Of a stretch of DNA of 64,000 nucleotides, positions 18,015 through 26,846 are shown piece by piece; position 1 is the stretch's first letter, and every line of letters begins with the position of its first letter. The notes below the pieces were generated by a model. It was given only the letters and a program-made list of their open reading frames with translations. It did no database searches and had not been told where the DNA came from. The stretch spans positions 1 to 64,000 of the forward strand of contig CACZAM010000005.1 of NCBI GenBank assembly GCA_902779185.1, given 5' to 3'. This DNA is from an uncultured Eubacteriales bacterium. GTDB lineage: Bacteria; Bacillota; Clostridia; Peptostreptococcales; Anaerovoracaceae. The position numbers and the translations under genes were made by a program.

Positions 18015-18593
18015 ATGAAAAAAATGGAAGAGATGATCCTGAAAGAGGGCAAGGTTCTGCCGGGCGGAGTGCTCAAGGTGGGAAGCTTCCTCAATCAGCA
18101 AGTAGATACAAAATTCATGAAGGAGATCGGAGACGAGATCGCACGCCTGTATGATGGCGAAGGAGTTACCAAGATACTTACGATCGAATCATCGGGTATC
18201 CCTATTGCCATATCCGCAGGTTTCGCAATGAAGGTCAAGGTAGTCTACGCTAAGAAGAACAAGTCGTCGAACGTTTCGGGAGACGTTTACTCGACTCCTG
18301 TAAAGTCATTTACACATGGAGTTACAAACAACGTCGTGGTTACGAAGGAGTACCTTACCCCGGATGACCGCGTCCTTGTAGTCGATGACTTCCTTGCTCA
18401 CGGAAGTGCGCTTACAGGACTCATCGATATAGTAAATCAGTCAGGAGCTTATCTGGTCGGCTGTGCTGCCGCAATAGAGAAAGGTTTCCAGATGGGCGGC
18501 GACAGACTCAGAGCCGAAGGCTACAGGATCGAATCTCTTGCCATCATCGATGAGATGACAGATGACGGGATCACGTTCCGCGAACAAAAGTAA
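18015..18593 (+). CDS. xpt: Xanthine phosphoribosyltransferase
   Basis: Salvages xanthine to XMP using PRPP. It has 192 residues, as in Bacillus Xpt. The PRPP-binding signature reads VLVVDDFLAHGSALTG near residue 116. The family-specific IESSGIPIAIS and VYAKKNKSSN segments are also present. Start follows AGAGAGGGAAG. It stands directly after the purine island but behind a terminator, and competes with the Mo hydroxylases for xanthine. I looked for a purine riboswitch in the 85-base leader and do not see one. Confidence 0.93.
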   Translation: MKKMEEMILKEGKVLPGGVLKVGSFLNQQVDTKFMKEIGDEIARLYDGEGVTKILTIESSGIPIAISAGFAMKVKVVYAKKNKSSNVSGDVYSTPVKSFTHGVTNNVVVTKEYLTPDDRVLVVDDFLAHGSALTGLIDIVNQSGAYLVGCAAAIEKGFQMGGDRLRAEGYRIESLAIIDEMTDDGITFREQK

Positions 18594-18605
18594 AACAGAC
18601 AACGG

Positions 18606-19400
18606 ATGAATATAACTATCGGCGGATTAAACATAAATTATAAGATAAGCGGTCCGGACGGGAGCAAGGATGCTCCTGTTCTTGTGGTGCTCCAGGGATG
18701 GGGCACCGGGATGGAAATATACGATTCAGTCGCAGCTGCGGTAAATGACAGATACCGCGTAGTGCAGTTCGACCTTCCGGGTTTCGGCGCGAGTGACGAG
18801 CCTGAGGAGCCGTGGAACGTGGACGCGTACGCGGACTTCTTCTGCAGCTTCATGGAAGCTCTGGGCATAAAGAAAGCAACGCTTCTCGGCCATTCGTACG
18901 GCGGCAGAGTCATTATCAAGCTGGCTGCCAGAGACAGCCTTCCGTTTGAGATAGAGAAGATCGTTCTGGTCGACAGCGCAGGCGTAATGCCTGAACGCAG
19001 CGCGTCTCAGAAGTTTAAGGTAAGGATGTACAAGATCAAGCGCAGCTTCCTCACCAGCAAGCCGGTTCATGCGATGTTCCCTGAGGTCATCGATTACTGG
19101 ATGAGCAAGCAGGGCTCGGAAGACTACAGAAATGCCAGTCCTATGATGAAGAAATGCCTCGTCATGGCAGTCAATGAAGACCTTCAGCATCTCATGCCGG
19201 AGGTGAAGCAGGAAACCCTGCTCGTATGGGGCGACCTCGACCTGGATACGCCGATAAGCGATGCTCATAAGATGGAAGCAAAAATGCCGAACGCGGCTCT
19301 CGTCGTGCTTGAAGGGACGGATCACTACTCGTTCCTCTACAAGCCGGTTGAATTCAGGGGCATACTCAGGGCATTCCTCGGGATCGGAGGTGCGGCATGA
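18606..19400 (+). CDS. Alpha/beta-fold hydrolase
   Basis: A 264-residue cytoplasmic hydrolase without signal peptide. The nucleophile elbow GHSYGGR carries the catalytic Ser near residue 97. An oxyanion-type QGWGTG motif is near residue 31, the acid is probably Asp in WGDLDLDTP, and the base is His in GTDHYSF. It overlaps the next gene by four bases (ATGA), so translation is coupled to the MurF-like ligase. The substrate is unknown. The coupling suggests a role in peptidoglycan precursor metabolism, but this is inference only. Confidence 0.75.
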   Translation: MNITIGGLNINYKISGPDGSKDAPVLVVLQGWGTGMEIYDSVAAAVNDRYRVVQFDLPGFGASDEPEEPWNVDAYADFFCSFMEALGIKKATLLGHSYGGRVIIKLAARDSLPFEIEKIVLVDSAGVMPERSASQKFKVRMYKIKRSFLTSKPVHAMFPEVIDYWMSKQGSEDYRNASPMMKKCLVMAVNEDLQHLMPEVKQETLLVWGDLDLDTPISDAHKMEAKMPNAALVVLEGTDHYSFLYKPVEFRGILRAFLGIGGAA

Positions 19401-21037
19401 TAATACGTACTCTGATCACACTTGCGCTTGCCGTCCCTGCATTCTGGCTGACCATGCGCTTCAACATGCACATGTTCCAGCTCAACACATACATGAACAA
19501 CGAGCAGAGGGAATGGCTGCGCAGGAATCACCACCTGCAGTGGATACTCGATTTTGCGGTAGTATTGGGAATAATCCGCCTCGCCGGAAATACGCTCATA
19601 GCAAAACCATGGTTCCGCGTCACCGGAGATATCCTGGTCTGCCTTACGTTTATTGTGATCATCCTTGTATATAGACTAATGGTAGAAATGAACTCCAAGA
19701 AGCCTCTGAAGTTCACTCCGCGTGTAAAAAGAATGATCGCTTCAGACATAGTGCTGTGCGTGCTGTTCATCGCGATACCGGCAGCTGTTCTGGCGATAAT
19801 GGGTCTGCTCGATACACAGGCTCTGAAGATATTCCCGCTTGGAGCGTTTCTTCTGCTTCTGACCGGACTGCAGAAGATCATGATCATGGTCGCCAACAAG
19901 GTGAACCGTCCTATCGAAAAGGGCGTGAACAACCATTACATAAACGATGCGAAGCGCATCCTTAAAGAGAACCCTGATCTCACCATCATCGGTGTCACCG
20001 GAAGCTACGGCAAAACGAGCGTCAAATTCTACCTCGAGACTCTTCTGAGAGCGAAGTACAGGGTGCTTGTGACGCCTGAGAGCTATAACACTCCGATGGG
20101 CATCGTAATTACAATCAGGAAGTTCCTCAAGCCTACACATGAGATCTTCGTGTGCGAGATGGGCGCCAGATATGTAGGTGAGATCAAGGAAGACTGCGAT
20201 CTCGTGCATCCGCATCACGGACTCATTACTTCGATCGGACCTCAGCATCTCGATACATTCGAGAGCATGGAGAACATCCAGAAGACGAAGTTCGAGCTTG
20301 CCGATGCCGTCCCTGACGGAGGCATGCTCTTCCTGAACGGTGACAATGAATATATCGCGGAAGAGCTGGAGCGCAGAAAGGGCAGCAGACCGCTTTACGA
20401 CGATCCGGTCATGTATCACTCCGAGAAGACCGGAAGCGGTTATTACGCGTCAGATATAGTCATCACAAACCACGGAACGGACTTTACGGTAAATACTCCG
20501 GACGGCGAGTCGGAGAGATTCTCCATGAAGCTCGTGGGCGGTCACAACGTCATAAACGTCATGGGAGCTATAGCAGTCGCTCATGAGTTCGGTATCCCTC
20601 TGGCTGAGCTGCGCATCCCTGTAAGAAGGATACAGAGCGTGCCTCACCGCATGGAGATGAAGAACCACGGCGACGTGACTATCATCGATGACGCGTTCAA
20701 CTCGAATCCGATCGGATCGAAGGCAGCAGTCGAAACACTGGCTCTTATGGACGGTATGCGCATACTTATAACACCGGGCATGGTCGAGCTCGGAGAGGAC
20801 GAGGCAGAATACAACAGAAAGTTCGGTACATACGCGGCAGACTGCTGCGACAGGATATTCCTTGTCGGCAGAAAGCACACCGAGCCGATCAGGGAAGGAA
20901 TACTGAGCAAAGGATTCCCTGAGAAGAACCTTGAAGTATTTGACAAAGTAGAAGATGCGATCAGCCGCGCATACGCAGTTAAAACAGATCAGCATAAATA
21001 CATTCTGCTCGAAAACGACCTTCCGGATAATTACTGA
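19397..21037 (+). CDS. Membrane-anchored MurF-like Mur ligase
   Basis: Mur ligase family protein of 546 residues. The first 170 residues contain about four or five hydrophobic segments (LITLALAVPAFWLTM, ILVCLTFIVIILVY, IVLCVLFIAIPAAVL, IFPLGAFLLLLTGL), absent from ordinary MurF. The ligase core follows: ATP loop GVTGSYGKTSVK near residue 200, EMGARYVGEI, and IDDAFNSNPIGSKAAVETL with the MurF-type D-A-F/Y-N-S-NP signature. ATP-dependent joining of an amino acid or dipeptide to a precursor at the membrane is likely. With the D-Ala-D-Ala-ligase-like gene downstream it could make an alternative muropeptide end. It may also be a capping ligase of another polymer, as in poly-gamma-glutamate synthesis. 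Confidence 0.75.
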   Translation: MIIRTLITLALAVPAFWLTMRFNMHMFQLNTYMNNEQREWLRRNHHLQWILDFAVVLGIIRLAGNTLIAKPWFRVTGDILVCLTFIVIILVYRLMVEMNSKKPLKFTPRVKRMIASDIVLCVLFIAIPAAVLAIMGLLDTQALKIFPLGAFLLLLTGLQKIMIMVANKVNRPIEKGVNNHYINDAKRILKENPDLTIIGVTGSYGKTSVKFYLETLLRAKYRVLVTPESYNTPMGIVITIRKFLKPTHEIFVCEMGARYVGEIKEDCDLVHPHHGLITSIGPQHLDTFESMENIQKTKFELADAVPDGGMLFLNGDNEYIAEELERRKGSRPLYDDPVMYHSEKTGSGYYASDIVITNHGTDFTVNTPDGESERFSMKLVGGHNVINVMGAIAVAHEFGIPLAELRIPVRRIQSVPHRMEMKNHGDVTIIDDAFNSNPIGSKAAVETLALMDGMRILITPGMVELGEDEAEYNRKFGTYAADCCDRIFLVGRKHTEPIREGILSKGFPEKNLEVFDKVEDAISRAYAVKTDQHKYILLENDLPDNY

Positions 21038-21559
21038 TTGAGTTGCGCCGGCTTATACATGCCAGCCGGGTAATTCAAGCGGGTAACGAGGAGATCGTGC
21101 CGCGAAAAAAGCAGACCGGCACCGTCAAATGGTGTGGCTGCATGATTATGCATATAGAATGATTTCTATACCCTCGTTTTCAAGGCAAAAGAGGACTTTT
21201 TCAAAAATTGTTAAATATTTGAGCAGTTTTTTCTGTATATGTAGCAAATTTAAATCAGACGTGGTGTTCTGAAAAGAGGAATAAGCCAGCGTCCCTAAAT
21301 CACTTGCATTTGTGAGCGTATCGGAAACACATTAGCGCAAATTCAAAAGCAGGCTGCCTTATCGGCAGCTCTAAGAAGCGAATAATTATTAAGTTACATT
21401 CAGGCATTATTATTTGTTAAATATTTGAGGCGTATTTCCCAAAAAAATTAACAATTTTTTTTAAACTCCTATTTCCTGCGATTTTTGTGGCGTACATGCT
21501 TTTCGGAAATGGGAGATGGGAAAATAAATAGATAATCACTACTTATCAGGAGACTAGAT
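21038..21559. other. Long intergenic region with a repeated 16-mer, no gene seen
   Basis: About 520 bases without a credible coding frame. TTGTTAAATATTTGAG occurs at 21208-21223 and 21414-21429. A hairpin GCTGCC-TTATC-GGCAGC lies at 21353-21369, and CCGGCT/AGCCGG near the upstream stop codon. The sequence is notably richer in A and T than its flanks in its second half. No T-box, riboswitch or clear terminator was recognised. The real start of the downstream ligase transcript probably lies here. Confidence 0.5.
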
Positions 21560-22744
21560 ATGAAAACGAAAGTCGCTATGATGTTCGGCGGAAAGACCGT
21601 TGAGCACGAAGTGTCTGTAATATCCGGAATCCAGGCTCTGAAAGCCATGGACACCGGCAAGTACGAAGTCATTCCTGTGTACATGACCAAAGAGAACGAT
21701 ATGTATACAGGCGCGGACATCGGAAAGATAGAATCCTACAGGGACATCCCGGCGCTGCTGAAGCGTTCGCAGAGGGTCATTATGGTAAATGACGGAGGCA
21801 GGGTGCAGCTCGTGCCTTATCCTGCAAAGATGTTCGGCGGACAGAAACCTGTGTCCATTGACATAGCCTTTCCGGTAGTGCACGGTACCAACGTGGAGGA
21901 CGGCGCTCTTCAGGGATACCTCAAGACAGTCGGCGTTCCGTTCGTAGGGCCTGACGTCACATCATCCGCGATAAGCATGGACAAGTTCATCACCAAGGCC
22001 GTGCTGAAAGAAGCGGGAGTGCCTGTGCTTGACGCAAAGGTATATACAATGGCTGACTATGAGCACCCTGAAAATATCGCGGACGATATCGAGAAAACTT
22101 TCGGATACCCGGTCATCATAAAGCCGGTGAATCTCGGCTCAAGTGTAGGCATCGGCGTAGCGAAGAGCAGGGATGAGCTCATCGACGCCATCGATGATGC
22201 GTTCAGATATGCAGCGCGCGTAATGGCGGAGCATGCGATCTCAAAACTGAGGGAGATAAACTGTTCTGTACTCGGAGACGAAAACGGCGCGGAAGCTTCG
22301 GAGTGCGAGGAGCCGCTGACATCAGGCGAGATCCTCAGCTATGAAGATAAATACGTCAACGGCGGCGGCAAGAAGGGCGGCGCAAAGGGAGGCAGCGGCT
22401 CCAAGGGAGCAGGAATGGCCAACCTTTCAAGAAAGATCCCTGCTGAGCTCAGCCCGGAGAAGCGCGAAGAGATCCGTGAACTTGCCGTGAAGGCGTTCAA
22501 GGCTCTAGGCTGTTGCGGTGTCTCACGCATCGACTTCATGATAGATGAAGAGGAAGACAAGCTCTATTTCAACGAGATCAACCCGATCCCGGGCTCGCTC
22601 TCATTCTATCTGTGGGAGCCGGTGGGCGTTCCATACAGCGAGGTGCTTGACCGTATGATACAGCTGGCGCTGAAGAGAGCCCGCATAGAAGACTCGCTCA
22701 CATTCACGTTCGACACCAATATTCTCGCAAACGCGAAACTGTGA
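21560..22744 (+). CDS. D-alanine--D-alanine ligase family protein with Gly/Lys-rich insert
   Basis: ATP-grasp ligase of 394 residues. Typical Ddl motifs are FGGKTVEHEVSVISG at the N-terminus, PVVHGTNVEDGALQGYL, VGPDVTSSAISMDK, and IIKPVNLGSSVGIG for ATP. The C-terminal metal site DF-...-NEINPIPGS differs from the common NEINTMPG(F)T. A low-complexity insert rich in Gly, Lys and Ser (about residues 271-288) sits where the omega loop lies in Ddl/Van enzymes. The altered loop and C-terminal motif suggest a second substrate other than D-Ala, for example D-Ser or D-lactate, or a specialised Ddl. Start has TCAGGAGACTAG. Confidence 0.8.
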   Translation: MKTKVAMMFGGKTVEHEVSVISGIQALKAMDTGKYEVIPVYMTKENDMYTGADIGKIESYRDIPALLKRSQRVIMVNDGGRVQLVPYPAKMFGGQKPVSIDIAFPVVHGTNVEDGALQGYLKTVGVPFVGPDVTSSAISMDKFITKAVLKEAGVPVLDAKVYTMADYEHPENIADDIEKTFGYPVIIKPVNLGSSVGIGVAKSRDELIDAIDDAFRYAARVMAEHAISKLREINCSVLGDENGAEASECEEPLTSGEILSYEDKYVNGGGKKGGAKGGSGSKGAGMANLSRKIPAELSPEKREEIRELAVKAFKALGCCGVSRIDFMIDEEEDKLYFNEINPIPGSLSFYLWEPVGVPYSEVLDRMIQLALKRARIEDSLTFTFDTNILANAKL

Positions 22745-22772
22745 TAAAGCTCTTAAATCAAGAGAAAAAGAA

Positions 22773-23348
22773 ATGGCAAAAAAAACAAGGGAAAAAATCA
22801 TAAATACAGCCTGGAAGCTTTTCTATGAAGAGGGCTTCGGCGAAACAACAATTAATGACATACTCAGAGAGGCAGATATCTCAAAGGGAACGTTCTATTA
22901 CTATTTCAGGAGCAAGGACGATCTTCTCAGCACGCTTTCGGAGATCCTTGACCGCGAATATCAGAGGCTCGAGGGAGAGGAACCTGAGGGAATGAGCTGC
23001 TTTGACAGGCTTATATGGCTGAATTACGAGGTGCATTCATTCATGGAAAGGACCATGGATTACAGGCTCCTTTCGTATCTGTATTCTGCCCAGATAGTAA
23101 AAGAGAGCTTCTCAGCCCTGCTGAACCGCAACAGATACTATTACAGATATGTTGAAAGGCTGATGGAGGAGGGCCGGAATAACGGAGAGCTTACGGACAG
23201 AATGGCAGTAAGTGAAATGGTCAGATACTTCAGCATGTGCGAAAGGGCGCTCGTGACTGAGTGGTGCATGAACAACGGATCGTTTTCGCTGGGTGAATTC
23301 AGTAAGCAATGCTTCCCGATAATGATGCAGGGCCTCAAAAAAGATTGA
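22773..23348 (+). CDS. TetR-family repressor, likely regulator of the hydroxyproline locus
   Basis: A 191-residue regulator with the TetR N-terminal HTH: REKIINTAWKLFYEEGF, INDILREADISKGTFYYYFRSKDDLL. The C-terminal ligand domain is not assigned. It lies 28 bases after the ligase and about 75 bases before a 20-bp palindrome in the hypE promoter; a near-identical palindrome stands before oppA. TetR proteins bind such sites as dimers, so this is the most economical candidate repressor. Its inducer may be hydroxyproline, a peptide or a product of HypD, which is inference. It may be co-transcribed with the ligase gene. Confidence 0.85.
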   Translation: MAKKTREKIINTAWKLFYEEGFGETTINDILREADISKGTFYYYFRSKDDLLSTLSEILDREYQRLEGEEPEGMSCFDRLIWLNYEVHSFMERTMDYRLLSYLYSAQIVKESFSALLNRNRYYYRYVERLMEEGRNNGELTDRMAVSEMVRYFSMCERALVTEWCMNNGSFSLGEFSKQCFPIMMQGLKKD

Positions 23349-23357
23349 CGAAAAAAG

Positions 23358-23377
23358 AGTGACTCGAAAGAGTTACT
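23358..23377 (+). terminator. Intrinsic terminator after the TetR gene
   Basis: AGTGACTC-GAAA-GAGTTACT forms an 8-bp stem with a GNRA loop (one G-U pair), followed by TTTTTTA. It insulates hypE from upstream transcription. Confidence 0.85.
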
Positions 23378-23383
23378 TTTTTA

Positions 23384-23413
23384 TTGCTAATCAATAAGCG
23401 AAAAATGTATAAT
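23384..23413 (+). promoter_or_regulatory. Promoter of hypE-hypD
   Basis: TTGCTA and TATAAT are separated by 18 bases. The transcription start would fall just before or inside the palindromic operator that follows, so repressor binding would block initiation. Confidence 0.65.
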
Positions 23414-23425
23414 ATTATTGGAAGT

Positions 23426-23445
23426 TTTTAGACCGCGGTCTAAAA
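23426..23445. promoter_or_regulatory. TetR-type operator, copy 1 (hypE)
   Basis: Perfect 20-bp palindrome TTTTAGACCGCGGTCTAAAA placed 12 bases downstream of the -10 box and 14 bases before the hypE start codon. Length and symmetry fit a TetR dimer. The only other copy in the window is in front of oppA. Confidence 0.85.
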
Positions 23446-23459
23446 CGGAGACTATAATT

Positions 23460-24383
23460 ATGCATGCGATCACAAATATACAGAAATACTCAATACATGA
23501 CGGAGACGGCATAAGAACGACAGTCTTCTTCAAGGGCTGCCATCTCAGATGCTGGTGGTGCCACAACCCCGAGACTCAGAATTTTGATCCCGAACTGCAG
23601 ATAGACATACCTAAGTGCACGGGCTGCGGCAGGTGCGAGGCAGTCTGCCCGGCAGGCGCCATAACGATGTCGGAGCCGGATGAAAATGGCAGAAAGGCTG
23701 TTATCGACCGGTCAAAGTGCATACTGTGCGGAAAGTGCGTAGATGTATGCCTCGGCAACTTCAGGGTGCTGGTCGGCAGGGAATATCCGATCAATGAGCT
23801 CGTAAGGATATGCCTCCAGGACCAGATGTTCTATGAGCAGTCAGGCGGCGGCGTCACTCTGTCCGGCGGCGAGGTCATGGCGATGGATCCCGACTATATC
23901 CAGACCCTGGTAAAAAGACTTTACCGTGAGGGCGTGGATGTCACTATAGACACATGCGGACAGGCTCCTTACAGCAACTTCGAGGCCATACTGCCGTATG
24001 TGCACACATGGCTTTACGATGTCAAGGTGATCGACGACGTGAAGCATAAGAAATACGTCGGAATGAGCAACAGGCTCATACTGGATAACCTCAAGGGCAT
24101 TGCGAAGGCCGGTGCCCGCATATACATAAGGATACCGACCGTAAAGGAAGTCAACGGAGACCCTGAGTCCATGGCGCAGATCATAGAATTCCTGAAGGAG
24201 AACGGCATACAGACTCCGCAGGTAAATCTTCTGCCGTATCACAGCACGGGGTCTCACAAATACGGCAAGCTCGGACGCGAATATCCGGCAGCAGAACTGA
24301 CGGCGCCGTCCGATGAGGAAATGAAATCATTCGTTGAACAGTGGAATAAAGCAGGTTTTGCTAATGTAAAGATCGGCGGTTAA
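23460..24383 (+). CDS. hypE: Glycyl-radical enzyme activase (HypE-type radical SAM)
   Basis: Radical S-adenosylmethionine enzyme that installs the glycyl radical on the adjacent dehydratase. The SAM cluster motif is KGCHLRCWWCHNPE (CxxxCxxC) near residues 26-37. Two extra 4Fe-4S ferredoxin motifs follow: CTGCGRCEAVCPAG and CILCGKCVDVC. SGGEVMAMDP is the SAM-binding GGE motif. The protein is 307 residues from the ATG at 23460. I prefer this start because GGAG lies upstream and homologues begin near HAITNIQ. It is 17 bases before hypD, the normal pairing. Confidence 0.92.
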   Translation: MHAITNIQKYSIHDGDGIRTTVFFKGCHLRCWWCHNPETQNFDPELQIDIPKCTGCGRCEAVCPAGAITMSEPDENGRKAVIDRSKCILCGKCVDVCLGNFRVLVGREYPINELVRICLQDQMFYEQSGGGVTLSGGEVMAMDPDYIQTLVKRLYREGVDVTIDTCGQAPYSNFEAILPYVHTWLYDVKVIDDVKHKKYVGMSNRLILDNLKGIAKAGARIYIRIPTVKEVNGDPESMAQIIEFLKENGIQTPQVNLLPYHSTGSHKYGKLGREYPAAELTAPSDEEMKSFVEQWNKAGFANVKIGG

Positions 24384-24400
24384 GCCGGACGGAGGAAAAA

Positions 24401-26773
24401 ATGGAAGAACGTGGAATGAACGCAAGGATCAAAGCTCTGAGAAAGGTCAGCATGGAGACTCAGCCTCACATCGATCTTGAGAGAGCGATCATCGAAACGG
24501 AAGTTTATAAGAAATGGGAAGACAAGGTATCACTTCCTGTACTGAGAGCCATGGTACTGAAGGAGTACTTCAGCAAGAAGACGCTCTATCTGGGAGAGGG
24601 CGAGCTCATCGTAGGTGAAAAGGGTAAGGACCCTCAGTCCTCGCCGACATTCCCTGAGCTCACATGCCACACTATCGAAGACATGTACATCATGAACGAC
24701 CGTGCCGTTGTTAACTACACCGTAACAAAGCAGGATCTCAAGGATCAGGAAGAGATCATCATCCCTTACTGGAAGGGAAAGTCCATGAGAGACAAGCTGA
24801 TCGCAGGCATGACCCACGAGTGGAGAAAGTGCTATGCGGCCGGTATGTTCACGGAGTTCATGGAGCAGAGAGGTCCCGGACACACATGCGGCGGCAAAAA
24901 TGTATTCATCAAGGGATACGCTGACTATAAAGAGGAAATACAGGCAGCGATCGATGCTCTCGATTTCATGAATGATCCTGAAGCGGTCGATAAGAAAGAC
25001 GAGCTCGAAGCCATGCTCATCGACTGCGACGCAGTCATGATACTTGGCGAAAGATATAAAAAGCTTCTGAAGGCTGAGGCTGCGAAGTGCGAAGATCCTG
25101 TGCGCAAGGCTGAACTCGAGCAGATGGCGGCAAACCTGGACGTAGTTCCTGCACATGCACCGCAGACATACTGGCAGGCTATCCAGCTTTACTGGTTCAC
25201 ACATCTTGCTGTTACTACAGAGCTCAACCCTTGGGACGCGTTCAGCCCGGGAAGGCTCGACCAGCATCTGTATCCGTACTATGAGAAGGACATCGAGGAT
25301 GGCATTCTCGATGACGAGAGAGCACTCGAGCTCCTTGAATGCCTCTGGGTCAAGTTCAACAACCAGCCTGCTCCTGTTAAGGTCGGCGTCACTCTCAAGG
25401 AGAGCGGAACTTATACAGACTTTGCAAACATCAATACAGGCGGCATCAAGGAAGACGGCACAAACGGCGTAAACGCTGTAAGCTACCTTATTCTCGACTG
25501 CATGGACGAGATGAAGCTGGTACAGCCTAACTCCAACGTTCAGATAAGCAAGAAGACTCCTCACAAGTTCCTCAAGAGAGCCTGCGAGATCTCAAGAGAG
25601 GGATGGGGACAGCCTGCATTCTATAATACCGATGAGATCGTACAGGAGCTGCTGAACGCAGGAAAGACTCTTGAAGATGCACGTCAGGGCGGCTCATCCG
25701 GATGCGTTGAGACAGGTTCCTGGGGCAATGAGGCTTACATCCTTACCGGATACCTCAACATCCCTAAGATCTTCCAGCTGACTCTTTACAACGGCTTTGA
25801 TGATCAGAGCGGCAAGCAGCTCGGACCTGAAACAGGTTATGCATGGGACTTCGATACCTATGAGGAGCTTTGGAACGCTTTTACGATCCAGCTGAAGCAC
25901 ATGGTAGACGTAAAGGTACGCGGAAATAACGTCATCGAAAAGCTCTACGCAAAGTATATGCCGGCTCCGTGCCTGTCGATCGTGACAAACGATTGCATCC
26001 AGAAGGGTAAAGACTACAACAACGGCGGTTCCAGATACAACACCAGATACATCCAGGGTGTTGGCATCGGAACAGTCACTGACTGCCTCGCGGCAATCAA
26101 ATACAATGTTTATGACAACAAGAACTTCACCATGAAGGAGCTCATGACTGCATTGGACGACAACTTTGTCGGTCACGAGGAGATCTTCAACATGGTGCAG
26201 AACAAGACGCCTAAGTACGGCAACGACGACGACTATGCTGACGACATCATGCAGGATGTATTCAGACAGTACAGGGATGAGGTGACAGGACGTCCGACTA
26301 TGTGCGGCGGACAGTATCACGTCGACATGCTGCCTACGACCTGCCACATCTACTTCGGTGAGGTAATAGGCGCCACAGCAAACGGCAGACTTGCAAAGAA
26401 GCCTGTATCCGAAGGTATCTCGCCTGAGAAATTCGCAGATACACACGGACCTACAGCTGTTATCAAGTCGTGCGCAAAGATGGATCACTGCTCAACGGGC
26501 GGAACGCTTCTGAACCAGAAGTTCACTCCGAGCGCTCTCGCAGGCGATACCGGACTCGAAAACCTGGCCAGCCTGATCCGTACATACTTCGCTATGGACG
26601 GACATCACATCCAGTTCAACGTCTTCGACAAGGAGACTCTCCTGGAGGCACAGAAGCATCCTGATGATTACAAGGATCTTATCGTGCGCGTGGCCGGCTA
26701 CTCAGATTATTTCAGGAACCTCGACGAGGAACTCCAGAACGAGATCATCAACAGAACGGCTCAGTCGTTCTAG
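24401..26773 (+). CDS. hypD: trans-4-hydroxy-L-proline dehydratase (glycyl radical enzyme)
   Basis: Removes water from trans-4-hydroxy-L-proline to give (S)-1-pyrroline-5-carboxylate. The 790-residue sequence follows Clostridioides difficile HypD (789 residues) closely as I remember it. Catalytic features are GGSSGCVETG with Cys435 and Glu437, and the glycyl-radical loop RVAGYSDYF with Gly766; C. difficile numbers are Cys434 and Gly765. TEFMEQRGPGHT and TELNPWDAFSPGRLDQHLYP, which line the active site in that subfamily, are conserved. Other glycyl radical enzymes such as pyruvate formate-lyase, choline lyase and glycerol dehydratase differ at these places. Start has CGGAGGAAAAA. It is the core of the locus and its product feeds the pyrroline-5-carboxylate dehydrogenase at 29.5 kb. 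Confidence 0.92.
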   Translation: MEERGMNARIKALRKVSMETQPHIDLERAIIETEVYKKWEDKVSLPVLRAMVLKEYFSKKTLYLGEGELIVGEKGKDPQSSPTFPELTCHTIEDMYIMNDRAVVNYTVTKQDLKDQEEIIIPYWKGKSMRDKLIAGMTHEWRKCYAAGMFTEFMEQRGPGHTCGGKNVFIKGYADYKEEIQAAIDALDFMNDPEAVDKKDELEAMLIDCDAVMILGERYKKLLKAEAAKCEDPVRKAELEQMAANLDVVPAHAPQTYWQAIQLYWFTHLAVTTELNPWDAFSPGRLDQHLYPYYEKDIEDGILDDERALELLECLWVKFNNQPAPVKVGVTLKESGTYTDFANINTGGIKEDGTNGVNAVSYLILDCMDEMKLVQPNSNVQISKKTPHKFLKRACEISREGWGQPAFYNTDEIVQELLNAGKTLEDARQGGSSGCVETGSWGNEAYILTGYLNIPKIFQLTLYNGFDDQSGKQLGPETGYAWDFDTYEELWNAFTIQLKHMVDVKVRGNNVIEKLYAKYMPAPCLSIVTNDCIQKGKDYNNGGSRYNTRYIQGVGIGTVTDCLAAIKYNVYDNKNFTMKELMTALDDNFVGHEEIFNMVQNKTPKYGNDDDYADDIMQDVFRQYRDEVTGRPTMCGGQYHVDMLPTTCHIYFGEVIGATANGRLAKKPVSEGISPEKFADTHGPTAVIKSCAKMDHCSTGGTLLNQKFTPSALAGDTGLENLASLIRTYFAMDGHHIQFNVFDKETLLEAQKHPDDYKDLIVRVAGYSDYFRNLDEELQNEIINRTAQSF

Positions 26774-26786
26774 AGCGATGTTCATA

Positions 26787-26815
26787 AACAGGCCGGCTTA
26801 CAGTCCCGGCCTGTT
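26787..26815 (+). terminator. Hairpin terminator or attenuator after hypD
   Basis: AACAGGCCGG pairs with CCGGCCTGTT (10 bp) around a 9-base loop, followed by GTTGTTT. The T-run is interrupted, so read-through into the iminopeptidase gene, which starts about 30 bases later and has no visible promoter, is plausible. Confidence 0.7.
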
Positions 26816-26846
26816 GTTGTTTATAAATACCGGGGAGAGTATTTAA

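Noticed and set aside
24401..26773. Pyruvate formate-lyase, choline trimethylamine-lyase or glycerol dehydratase
   Set aside because: The active-site segments and overall sequence follow HypD, including one-residue-shifted catalytic Cys and Gly positions and a matching genetic context.
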